Shown here piece after piece: positions 6,347 to 13,035 of a DNA stretch of 23,387 nucleotides. The position numbers and the translations under genes were made by a program. The DNA is from Patescibacteria group bacterium (GTDB lineage Bacteria; Patescibacteriota; Microgenomatia; UBA1400; MFAQ01): the NCBI GenBank assembly GCA_018819325.1, contig JAHJQJ010000013.1, positions 1 to 23,387 of the forward strand, read 5' to 3'. Numbering within the stretch: the stretch's first letter is position 1; each line of letters starts with the position of its first letter. Under the pieces are notes generated by a model. The model saw only the letters and a list, made by a program, of their open reading frames with translations, ran no database searches and was not told the origin of the DNA.

Positions 6347-6375
6347 TTGACAGGGGTGGTGGGGTGTGTTATGAT
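6347..6375 (+). promoter_or_regulatory. strong promoter of the DEAD-box helicase gene
   Basis: A perfect TTGACA (6347-6352) and TATGAT (6370-6375) are spaced by exactly 17 bases. The spacer is unusually G-rich (GGGGTGGTGGGG). The start codon is about 100 bases downstream, so unlike most genes here this one has a long leader. Confidence 0.7.
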
Positions 6376-6398
6376 AATCATGTTAGCTTTAAATGTTG

Positions 6399-6465
6399 AT
6401 CAGTAGATACTGATTTGAGTCGGTTTTTTCCTTTTTTAAAATCGTCTCCCTTTTTTGAGGCGATT
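6399..6465 (+). promoter_or_regulatory. structured leader of the helicase mRNA, possible RNA switch
   Basis: Three stems are visible. ATCAGTA (6399-6405) pairs with TACTGAT (6408-6414). GAGTCGGTTTT (6417-6427) can pair with AAAATCGTCTC (6438-6448) in 10 of 11 positions, counting a G-U pair. AATCGTCTC (6440-6448) can instead pair with GAGGCGATT (6457-6465). The last two stems use the same bases, so they exclude each other. A temperature- or helicase-responsive leader is inferred. There is no U-tract after the last stem, so transcription termination is unlikely. Confidence 0.45.
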
Positions 6466-6479
6466 AAATATATATAAAA

Positions 6480-7667
6480 ATGAGTAATTTTAAACGTGGT
6501 AATTCTAATGGCTTTCGTGGTCAAAATAGAAACAGGTATCAAAGTAGAGGTAGGTTTAGAAATCCTGGTTTGGACATGAATCCCTTAATGTTTGTAAGAA
6601 AAGCAGAAAACTTTGTGGAAACATCATACACACCAGTAAATAGTTTTACGGATTTTCCCATAGACGAGACAGTGAGAAAAAATGTTTTATCTCGTGGTTA
6701 TGATAAGCCAACCGCAATTCAGGATCAAGCGATACTACCCATGCTTAAAGGCAGAGATTTAGTTGGTATTGCTGACACGGGAACGGGTAAGACGGCTGCA
6801 TTTTTATTGCCCTTGATTACCAAGGTGGCAAGAGATCGAAATCAAAAGGTTTTAATTGTAACCCCTACGCGTGAACTGGCCGCACAGATTCAAGATGAGT
6901 TTAAGCGATTCAGCGCAGGGATGAATATGTATTCAACGCTATGTATTGGTGGGGCTTCTATAAATGTGCAGTTTAGAGAGTTGGAGAGAAGACCCAATTT
7001 TGTAATTGGTACACCGGGAAGAATTATGGATTTAGAAAATCGAAGGAGACTGAATCTAAGACAGTACCAAAACGTGGTTTTAGATGAGGTTGATAGAATG
7101 TTGGACATGGGATTTATCAACGACATTAGAGAGATTGTTTCGCTTTTGCCCCAAGATCGTCAGTCTTTATTTTTCTCCGCAACTTTACCCGATAAAATAA
7201 AGGCGGTAATGCAGAGCTTTTTAGTTAACCCGGTAATGGTGCAGGTAAAAACAGGAACAACTGCTCAGAATGTTGATCAAGATATTATTAGAACAAGAGG
7301 GAGAGATAAGGTGGAGATTCTTCATCAGTTGCTTATAAAGCAAGAGTTTAGTAAGGTTTTAGTCTTTGGTAGAACAAAGTGGGGGGTGAATAAGCTAGAA
7401 ATAAACTTGGTCAGAAGAGGTTTTAAAATAGCTTCGATTCATGGCAACAAGAGTCAAGGTCAAAGAACGCGAGCCTTGAAACAGCTGAAAAACGATGAGG
7501 TTCAGGTTTTGTTGGCTACGGATGTAGCTTCTAGGGGAATTGACGTTCAAGATATAACTCACGTAATTAATTATGACGTTCCGGAATCTTATGATGATTA
7601 TGTACATAGAATAGGCAGGACTGGAAGAGCAGGGAAAAAAGGCGTAGCGTTGACTTTTATTGACTAA
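6480..7667 (+). CDS. DEAD-box ATP-dependent RNA helicase (DEVD variant)
   Basis: The 395-residue protein unwinds or remodels RNA using ATP. All helicase motifs are present in order: Q motif (GYDKPTAIQ, 73-81), motif I ADTGTGKT (98-105), PTRELAAQI, TPGR, motif II DEVD (202-205), SAT (233-235), then VLVFGRTK, ATDVASRGID and HRIGRTGRAG. Motif II reads DEVD rather than DEAD; the catalytic Asp-Glu is intact. A short Arg/Gly/Asn-rich N-terminal tail (1-30) may add RNA affinity. The protein stops soon after motif VI, lacking the basic C-terminal tail of RhlE or CsdA. It has its own strong promoter and a structured leader. Its stop overlaps the convergent YibE/F gene by 4 bases. Confidence 0.95.
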   Translation: MSNFKRGNSNGFRGQNRNRYQSRGRFRNPGLDMNPLMFVRKAENFVETSYTPVNSFTDFPIDETVRKNVLSRGYDKPTAIQDQAILPMLKGRDLVGIADTGTGKTAAFLLPLITKVARDRNQKVLIVTPTRELAAQIQDEFKRFSAGMNMYSTLCIGGASINVQFRELERRPNFVIGTPGRIMDLENRRRLNLRQYQNVVLDEVDRMLDMGFINDIREIVSLLPQDRQSLFFSATLPDKIKAVMQSFLVNPVMVQVKTGTTAQNVDQDIIRTRGRDKVEILHQLLIKQEFSKVLVFGRTKWGVNKLEINLVRRGFKIASIHGNKSQGQRTRALKQLKNDEVQVLLATDVASRGIDVQDITHVINYDVPESYDDYVHRIGRTGRAGKKGVALTFID

Positions 7668-8740
7668 GGTTTTTTGTTGGTGATGGTTAGTACTGCAATT
7701 ATGGTGGTAATGGGCACGGCCAGTATTAGACCGATGCTACCAACCAGTGTTCTTATTATTTCGTCGGCTACGATTTCATAGTTAATTATTTCTAGAAATG
7801 GTTGAGGACTGTTGATGAAAAGAAGGAGTAGGGGTAGAGCGGCACCGGTATAGACCAAAATTAATGTATTTACCATGGATGAGATGTGATCTTGGCCAAC
7901 ATCCATGGCCCTTTTGTACAACTGATCAAACTTTAGTTTGGGGTTGGCTTTTTTTAGCTGTATAACAATGGCTGACTGAGAGACCGTAATGTCGTCTAGT
8001 ACCCCCAAAACACCAATGATGATACCGGCAAGAAGCAGTCCTTTAATATCTACGCTGCCCTGCTTGGCTATTTGTAGAAAGCCGGCTTCTTCTGAAGCGA
8101 AGCCGGTAAGTTTGGCCGTGTTGACGAAAATACTAGCTAAAATCCCCGTAATGATTAGGGCTATTGCTGTGCCAGCGACGGCTACGGTTGTCTTTTTGTT
8201 GAATCCGTGAGAGAGGTAAAAGGTGATAGGAATGATAAACATTGAGCCAATAATGGCTATAAGCACTGGCTCGGAACCTGAAAGTATTTTGGGAAGAATA
8301 AACTTAAAGATAACAAAAAATGAAGCGGCCATGCCTAAAAGAGAGGTTATGCCGCGCCATTTGGCTATTGTGGCAACCAAAACTGCAAAGATTATAAATA
8401 GAGCGAGCAACGAGCCCCGCCTAATGTAGTCGGTGATGTAAAAATAATCATTGTTTTGGAAATCTTTTTCGTAATTTACCATTACCCTGTTTCCGACCTG
8501 ATATTTTTGTAGATTAGCAATTGGAAGATGGCCGTTTTCTACAATTATTTTTTTGTCTTGAAGTGAACCTTTGGTTACCAAGAGTTCAAGCTGTTGGTAA
8601 AGTTCTTTTTCTTCTAGAACGTTAACAATCGTGGCTTCTAGGGTTTCCATTGTGTCTTCTTGGGCGTGGAGGGGAGAGGGAACAGTAATAAATGAGAACA
8701 GGGCGATTAGGGTGGTTAATATTAATTTGTTGATTCGCAT
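7664..8740 (-). CDS. YibE/F family membrane protein
   Basis: The 358-residue protein begins with a signal peptide ending PLHA (cleavage after A26). An extracytoplasmic domain of about 85 residues follows (VGNRVMVNYEKD). Then come about eight membrane helices. The family hallmark GVLDDITVSQSA lies in the middle of the membrane region, as does the conserved MDVGQDHISSMVNTL segment. YibE/F proteins are widespread in Firmicutes and CPR; their function is not established and transport has been suggested. An extended -10 TGGTAAAAT on the minus strand ends 6 bases before the ATG. It is divergent from the cupin gene. Confidence 0.9.
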   Translation of the reverse strand: MRINKLILTTLIALFSFITVPSPLHAQEDTMETLEATIVNVLEEKELYQQLELLVTKGSLQDKKIIVENGHLPIANLQKYQVGNRVMVNYEKDFQNNDYFYITDYIRRGSLLALFIIFAVLVATIAKWRGITSLLGMAASFFVIFKFILPKILSGSEPVLIAIIGSMFIIPITFYLSHGFNKKTTVAVAGTAIALIITGILASIFVNTAKLTGFASEEAGFLQIAKQGSVDIKGLLLAGIIIGVLGVLDDITVSQSAIVIQLKKANPKLKFDQLYKRAMDVGQDHISSMVNTLILVYTGAALPLLLLFINSPQPFLEIINYEIVADEIIRTLVGSIGLILAVPITTIIAVLTITNKKP

Positions 8741-8746
8741 GAGTAG

Positions 8747-8775
8747 ATTTTACCAGTAATTAGAGATGGTAAAAT
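8747..8775. promoter_or_regulatory. divergent leaderless promoters (YibE/F and cupin)
   Basis: The same extended -10, TGGTAAAAT, occurs on both strands. On the minus strand it covers 8755-8747 and ends 6 bases before the ATG at 8740. On the plus strand it covers 8767-8775 and ends 6 bases before the ATG at 8782. The entire intergenic region is 41 bases. Confidence 0.6.
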
Positions 8776-8781
8776 GGTTGT

Positions 8782-9165
8782 ATGAATGGATTTGTAGAGG
8801 ATATAGAGAGGTTGACCAGAGAAAATAATTTTTTTAGAAAGGTATTGTTTACCGGAAAACATAGTCAGTTGGTGCTAATGTGTTTAAAGCCTGGTGAGGA
8901 GATAGGTAAGGAAATTCATGATAATGTGGATCAGTTTTTTAGAATAGACGAAGGAGAGGGTGAGGTGTTTATCGATGGTGAGACAAGGCAGATAAAAGAT
9001 GGGTTTGCGGTGGTGGTTCCAGCGGGAAGTGAGCATAATATTGTTAATACTGGAGAGGTAGATTTGAAGTTATATACAGTTTATTCACCCCCAAACCACC
9101 CAGAGGGGACGATTCATGAAACTTATGAAGAAGCCATGGAGGCAGAGGAGCAAGAACACAAGTAG
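8782..9165 (+). CDS. cupin-domain protein (mannose-6-phosphate isomerase-like)
   Basis: The 127-residue protein is a single small beta-barrel cupin. Motif 1 lies in PGEEIGKEIHDNVDQFFRI, with a His and acidic residues for metal binding. Motif 2 is VVVPAGSEHNIVNTG, which supplies the second His. The motifs are separated by GEGEVFIDGETRQIKDG, the usual spacing. Similar stand-alone cupins are often annotated as mannose-6-phosphate isomerase type, but the substrate cannot be read from the sequence. The last 43 bases are antisense to the end of the lspA gene, so its acidic C-terminus (EEAMEAEEQEHK) is constrained by overlap. Confidence 0.88.
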   Translation: MNGFVEDIERLTRENNFFRKVLFTGKHSQLVLMCLKPGEEIGKEIHDNVDQFFRIDEGEGEVFIDGETRQIKDGFAVVVPAGSEHNIVNTGEVDLKLYTVYSPPNHPEGTIHETYEEAMEAEEQEHK

Positions 9166-9485
9166 ATGGTGAGGAGGAGGCCGGTGGTGATATAAATATC
9201 TGCAAGATTGAAGACAGAGAAGGGGAAGAAAGGAAGATAAATCCAGTCAATGACGTAGCCAAGAGTAAGGCGGTTTAAAAAATTACTAAGGCCGCCTATG
9301 AGTATAAGCAGAAGACTAAGTTTGGGGTTTTTTGCAAACCAGAGAGACAAAAGAAGTAAGAAAACGATAGAGATAGGAATAATAAATGAAGCGTTGAAAT
9401 TTTGTTGATGGGGTAGGTTTTGCCAGACCACAAGTTTTTTGGTGGTTTGGTCGAGAATGAAAAGAAGAGAAAATACTTTGATCAT
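9123..9485 (-). CDS. lspA: lipoprotein signal peptidase II, short form
   Basis: The 120-residue membrane aspartyl protease removes signal peptides from prolipoproteins. LDQTTK (D12) is motif I. GGLSNFLNRLTLGYVIDW (about 64-81) is motif III with catalytic D80. FNLADIYIT (92-100) carries the second catalytic Asp, D96. Oddities are Asn at position 71, where the family usually has Asp (DR), and a length well below the usual 150-170 residues. The C-terminal 14 residues are encoded antisense to the cupin gene. It starts 10 bases after ung in the Nramp-ung-lspA operon. Both catalytic Asp residues remain, so it is probably active. Confidence 0.88.
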   Translation of the reverse strand: MIKVFSLLFILDQTTKKLVVWQNLPHQQNFNASFIIPISIVFLLLLSLWFAKNPKLSLLLILIGGLSNFLNRLTLGYVIDWIYLPFFPFSVFNLADIYITTGLLLTIYLCSCSSASMASS

Positions 9486-9495
9486 AGATTAGATG

Positions 9496-10158
9496 TTACC
9501 AGTTGATGGGTTCTTGGCCGTTGAGGAGAAGATATGTGTTGGTTTGGGAGAAGTGTTGGCAACCAAAAAAACCAGAGTGGGCGGAGAAAGGTGAGGGGTG
9601 AGGTGCTTCTAAGATCAAATGTTTTTGGCGGTCTATGACAGCGCCTTTTTGTTTGGCGTAGTTGCCCCAGAGCATGAAGATTAGGCCTTGTTTTTGGTTG
9701 GATAAAGTTTGAATGATAGCGTTGGTGAGTTCTTCCCAGCCTTGGTTTTGGTGAGAGCCAGCTTGGTGAGCCCTGACGGTGAGGGTAGCGTTTAGAAGTA
9801 GAACTCCTTGTTTGGTCCAGTGGGTTAGGTCGCCAGAAGTGTTTGTAGTTTTTCCAATATCGTTTTTGATTTCTTTGTAGATGTTTTGTAGGGATGGTGG
9901 CGGTTTGGTGGGCGGAAGGACGGAAAACGAAAGGCCGTGAGCTTGGTTGGGACCGTGGTAGGGGTCTTGGCCTAAAATGACCACCTTGACCTTATTAAAC
10001 GGAGTGGAGTTGAAGGCGTTGAAGATGAATTTGGGCGGTGGGTAGACTGTATTGGAGTTGTATTCTTTTTTTACAAAGTCGGTTAATTTTTTGAAGTAAG
10101 GTTTTTTGAATTCTGGTTGTAAAACCTTTTTCCATGAGGGTTCAATTTTTACGTTCAT
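9496..10158 (-). CDS. ung: uracil-DNA glycosylase, family 1
   Basis: The 220-residue enzyme excises uracil from DNA to start base-excision repair. The catalytic water-activating motif GQDPYH (63-68) with D65 and the downstream GLSFSV are intact. LLLNATLTVRAHQAGSH is the uracil-recognition block. HPSPFSAHSGFFGCQHFSQTN (from H187) is the minor-groove Leu-loop motif, with Phe replacing the usual Leu in HPSPLSA. The length matches family norms. It overlaps the upstream transporter gene by 4 bases and precedes lspA by 10 bases, forming one operon. Confidence 0.96.
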   Translation of the reverse strand: MNVKIEPSWKKVLQPEFKKPYFKKLTDFVKKEYNSNTVYPPPKFIFNAFNSTPFNKVKVVILGQDPYHGPNQAHGLSFSVLPPTKPPPSLQNIYKEIKNDIGKTTNTSGDLTHWTKQGVLLLNATLTVRAHQAGSHQNQGWEELTNAIIQTLSNQKQGLIFMLWGNYAKQKGAVIDRQKHLILEAPHPSPFSAHSGFFGCQHFSQTNTYLLLNGQEPINW

Positions 10159-11510
10159 ATATATTGTAAGAGGGTTTGGATGCAGAAGTAGCCAAGGAAT
10201 ATAAAGGAGGAGATGAGAATAAGGTTGCGGACAGGGTGGGGTTTAAGAGGTTGGGGGAGGCGGAAATTGTTTAGGTAAAGCAAGATGCCCGTATAGATGA
10301 ACATGGCGAAGGCGTTTAGAGTGGCACCTAGAATAATTAGTTGTTGGGGTTGGTTGAAACCTAAAGAGAAAACGGCAATGCCGAAAACTATCTGTAGCCA
10401 AAGAGCCAAAAAGTAAGTTTTGCTTAAGTTGCCTGGTTTTTTCTTAAGTAAGTGGGTGTTTTCGGAAATGATTCTGCTGGTGGAGTCTAGAACGCCTAAC
10501 TGGGTAGACAAGAGCATTAGTCCGGTTAAGCCTAAAAAAGCGGAGCCGATTATGGGGAGAGTTTTTTGACTGATAGCAGATGCTTGATTGAAGAGAAAGT
10601 TTAGGCCTTCTTGGTTATTACTGCTTTCACCGGCGGTGACGAAGGCTAAAAGACCAAGGGTGAGCATGGTTAAAAGTCCTAGAAACCAGAAGACTATTAA
10701 GTGTTCTTGGTTTATAAGGCGCCACCATTTTTTAAATTTGGTGATATTTTGAGGGGTGATGGGGAAGGTGGTGCCGGTAAGGGAGATGTTTTTGGTGGAT
10801 CTAATGTTGGTAATTTTATCGGCGTAGTGACCCATGCCGTAACCCTTGTCTCTTATGTAAAATGACTGGGCTAGATTTAGATTGCCGCCAGCGCCAGAGT
10901 AGGCTAGAGCACCCAAGAAAGTGCCAAGAGAGATACCGACCGGGAGAAATAGATAGTTATTTCCCTGACCAATTAGGCCTTGGGCTAGGGCGACTAAGTC
11001 TTGAGAGTTTGATAGATAAAGGGTGAGGACAATGATAAAAGGAACGCCGACCATGATGAGAATTTTTTGTAAGTTTTCTGTTGTTTTATAAATGCTTTTA
11101 CCAAAAGAAAGAATAAGTCCGATTAATATAAAGATGATGGTGGCTATTATTTGGGGGTTGCCCACGCCCGTAACTTTGGAGATAGCGGTGGCTCCGGCCA
11201 AACCTATGCCTGGCCAGCCAAAGCTGATGAAGGTAGAAAAGATAAACCAGATTGGTAGCCAGCGAAGAAGTTTTTTAAAACCTACAAAAACGCTTTCACC
11301 GTAGATGAGGGCGTAGCGTTCTATTTCCATATTGATGAAGAACTGGATGGTAATACCTATTACCATTCCCCAAACCAGTCCTAATCCGTAGATGGAAGTA
11401 AGGAGGGGCCAGAGAATAATTTCGCCACTACCTAAGCCTAGGCCTAATAAAATAAAGCTGGGGCCAATGAGTTTTTTTAAAGATGGGGGTGAGGGAAGAT
11501 TTTTAAGCAT
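10155..11510 (-). CDS. Nramp-like LeuT-fold transporter
   Basis: The 451-residue protein has about eleven membrane helices. It begins GPSFILLGLGLGSGEIILWP, which aligns by eye with the first helix of Nramp metal transporters. However, the metal-binding DPGN motif is replaced by GSGE, and the MPH motif of helix 6 is not seen. Other helices (FGWPGIGLAGATAISK, GALAYSGAGGNLNLAQSFYI) resemble the Nramp-related branch often annotated in CPR. A divalent-metal substrate is therefore not assured. It heads the operon with ung and lspA. A TATACT box lies 9 bases before the ATG. Confidence 0.72.
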   Translation of the reverse strand: MLKNLPSPPSLKKLIGPSFILLGLGLGSGEIILWPLLTSIYGLGLVWGMVIGITIQFFINMEIERYALIYGESVFVGFKKLLRWLPIWFIFSTFISFGWPGIGLAGATAISKVTGVGNPQIIATIIFILIGLILSFGKSIYKTTENLQKILIMVGVPFIIVLTLYLSNSQDLVALAQGLIGQGNNYLFLPVGISLGTFLGALAYSGAGGNLNLAQSFYIRDKGYGMGHYADKITNIRSTKNISLTGTTFPITPQNITKFKKWWRLINQEHLIVFWFLGLLTMLTLGLLAFVTAGESSNNQEGLNFLFNQASAISQKTLPIIGSAFLGLTGLMLLSTQLGVLDSTSRIISENTHLLKKKPGNLSKTYFLALWLQIVFGIAVFSLGFNQPQQLIILGATLNAFAMFIYTGILLYLNNFRLPQPLKPHPVRNLILISSFIFLGYFCIQTLLQYI

Positions 11511-11519
11511 GATAGCTAG

Positions 11520-11529
11520 AGTATATAAT
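11520..11529. promoter_or_regulatory. overlapping divergent -10 boxes
   Basis: TATAAT (11524-11529, + strand) ends 7 bases before the ATG at 11537. TATACT on the minus strand (11525-11520) ends 9 bases before the ATG at 11510. The two -10 boxes share two bases, so the two transcription units probably compete for polymerase. Confidence 0.5.
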
Positions 11530-11536
11530 AGAGTTT

Positions 11537-12238
11537 ATGAATACGGATGAGGTAGTTAGGTTGACGGTGTCGGCTTTGAAGTCTTTGATAAAACCTGGGG
11601 GGACTAAGAAGAAACTGCCTAAGATCGAAAGCAAGAAGTATCCGGAGATTTATGTGTTTAGACACGGAGAGACTTTTGATAATAGAAACAGAGTATTTTC
11701 TGGTTGGAGAGATTCAAAAATAACTGAAGTGGGTAAAAAACAGGTTAAGGTGTTGGCCGAGAAACTACGAGAGAAAGAGATTGACGTGTGTATTACTTCG
11801 CGTTTGAGTAGGTCTATTGATACAGCCAAGATTGCCTTGAAGGGTAAAAAGGTAAGGTTTGAGATAGACGATAGAGTGATAGAGAGAGATTACGGAAAGT
11901 TGTCTGGAACTAGTAAGATTAAAAACTTGGAAAATGATCCGGTGAAGGCGGTTAAGTATAGGCGGTTTTATGATTTTACACCACCAAAAGGAGAGAGTAT
12001 GAAGATGGTTCAGAAACGAGTGTTTGAGTTTTGTGGTGAGTTGGTGAAACGGGTGAGAAAGACGGGGGAGAATGTGGCTATTTCTTGCCATGGAAACAGC
12101 ATGAAGATGGTAAGGTATTATTTTGAGAAACTTAAATTAATAGATGTGTTGGTGCAGGAAAATCCGTTGGGGACAGATTATGCGGAGTATGTGGTGACGT
12201 TTAAAGAGGTTAAGGTGAAAGCCGTGTCCCACATCTGA
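11537..12238 (+). CDS. histidine phosphatase (phosphoglycerate mutase-like)
   Basis: The 233-residue protein has the RHG motif (VFRHGET, H43) carrying the phospho-accepting His. RLSRSIDTAK supplies the phosphate-binding Arg, VIERDYGKLSG the acidic residue, and ISCHGNSMK (about H185) the second catalytic His. The pattern fits the branch that includes cofactor-dependent phosphoglycerate mutase and general phosphatases. The extra LDH/E signatures of a glycolytic mutase are not decisive, so the substrate is open. A 35-residue basic N-terminal extension precedes the core. The last residues, AVSHI, and the TGA stop are supplied by a family B palindromic element (12224-12275), so the native C-terminus has been replaced. 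Confidence 0.85.
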   Translation: MNTDEVVRLTVSALKSLIKPGGTKKKLPKIESKKYPEIYVFRHGETFDNRNRVFSGWRDSKITEVGKKQVKVLAEKLREKEIDVCITSRLSRSIDTAKIALKGKKVRFEIDDRVIERDYGKLSGTSKIKNLENDPVKAVKYRRFYDFTPPKGESMKMVQKRVFEFCGELVKRVRKTGENVAISCHGNSMKMVRYYFEKLKLIDVLVQENPLGTDYAEYVVTFKEVKVKAVSHI

Positions 12239-12275
12239 ACAGTCACTAGAAGCGACAGATTCCGATGAGAGACAC
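12224..12275 (+). repeat. family B palindromic element, copy 1 (at a stop codon)
   Basis: The arms are GTGTC/GACAC followed by CATCTGAAC on the left and TTCCGATG on the right, with unpaired CCA and AGA at the same internal position as in the other copies. The left arm contains the TGA that ends the histidine phosphatase gene. The right end touches the stop codon of the convergent gene at 12275. Confidence 0.75.
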
Positions 12276-12706
12276 TACGGGGTGGTGAAGTTGTGGTCGT
12301 TGGTGGTGATTGTGTCTTGGTTGACTGGGTTAAGAATTAGATTAAAGGTGTAGTTGGTTTGTGGCTTTAAGTTTTCTAAGGTAATTGCGTGAGAGGTTTG
12401 GGGATCATTAGACACAGAAAGGACAGTCCTTTCTGTGGGGGAGATGAGATTTAGTTGGCTGGTGACTGGTATCTTGGTGGAGAAAGAAATAACTACTTGG
12501 TCTGATGAGATTGGGGTAATTAGGGGTGTGGTGTAGATGGTATCTGCTTTGATTTGAGTTTCTTGATTGTTTTTTACTTGTTTTAGGGTGAGAGGAATAA
12601 TGGATACGGCGGTTAAAAGCGTAAGACTTAAAAGAAGGGTGGAAAGAATGGCTTTGGTAGGGGTGTCCCAGTAGCGGCGATTTTCTATTGATTTGCTCAT
12701 AGTCAT
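12275..12706 (-). CDS. single-helix anchored protein with FN3/PapD-like external domain
   Basis: The 143-residue protein has one transmembrane helix (about 18-42, KAILSTLLLSLTLLTAVSII) after a short cytoplasmic tail. The external domain has alternating beta-type sequence: QVVISFSTKIPVTSQLNLI, then SHAITLENLKPQTNYTFNLIL. The LKPxTxYxFxL pattern is that of a fibronectin type III or phosphatase N-terminal beta-sandwich. No catalytic residue is evident. It is divergent from the RRM gene and converges on the phosphatase gene, with a palindromic element between them. The TACAAT box 7 bases before the ATG supports the start. Confidence 0.7.
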   Translation of the reverse strand: MTMSKSIENRRYWDTPTKAILSTLLLSLTLLTAVSIIPLTLKQVKNNQETQIKADTIYTTPLITPISSDQVVISFSTKIPVTSQLNLISPTERTVLSVSNDPQTSHAITLENLKPQTNYTFNLILNPVNQDTITTNDHNFTTP

Positions 12707-12713
12707 GGTAAAT

Positions 12714-12723
12714 ATTGTATCAT
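12714..12723. promoter_or_regulatory. overlapping divergent -10 boxes (anchored protein and RRM protein)
   Basis: TACAAT on the minus strand (12719-12714) ends 7 bases before the ATG at 12706. TATCAT on the plus strand (12718-12723) ends 7 bases before the ATG at 12731. The whole intergenic region is 24 bases. Confidence 0.5.
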
Positions 12724-12730
12724 TAAAGAG

Positions 12731-13021
12731 ATGAATTCTAGTAATGGAGATGTGGGGACACGATTGTATGTTGGTAACTTGCCGTATTCTATGCGTACGC
12801 CTGATTTGTTTAAGCTATTTTCTGAATATGGTGAGATTGTGGATGCAGTGGTAATGATGGAGTCTGATAGTAAAGATAGAAGTAGGGGTTTTGGTTTTGT
12901 AACTATGAAGGAAGTGGCGGATGCTGAAAAGGCTGTACTGGCTGTAAATGGAAAAGAAATTTTAGGTAGAGAGATGATTTGTAATGTTGCTAAGCCACGA
13001 GAACCAAGGTTTGATTTTTGA
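12731..13021 (+). CDS. RRM-type RNA-binding protein
   Basis: The 96-residue protein is a single RNA recognition motif. RNP2 is LYVGNLPY (about 12-19) and RNP1 is RGFGFVTM (about 52-59), both with the aromatic residues that stack on RNA. The spacing and the closing REMICNVAKPRE are typical of the small bacterial RRM proteins found in cyanobacteria and CPR. It probably binds single-stranded RNA, perhaps as a cold-shock or RNA-chaperone factor. The gene ends 14 bases before the MBL nuclease gene. Confidence 0.93.
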   Translation: MNSSNGDVGTRLYVGNLPYSMRTPDLFKLFSEYGEIVDAVVMMESDSKDRSRGFGFVTMKEVADAEKAVLAVNGKEILGREMICNVAKPREPRFDF

Positions 13022-13023
13022 TG

Positions 13024-13029
13024 TAAAAT
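13024..13029 (+). promoter_or_regulatory. -10 box of the MBL nuclease gene
   Basis: TAAAAT directly follows the TGA of the RRM gene and ends 6 bases before the ATG at 13036. This suggests a separate leaderless transcript within the cluster. Confidence 0.4.
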
Positions 13030-13035
13030 TGGTGG

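Noticed and set aside
7083..7094. DEVD instead of DEAD in motif II as a sign of inactivity
   Set aside because: The metal- and ATP-contacting Asp-Glu pair is kept and all other motifs are intact, so activity is expected.
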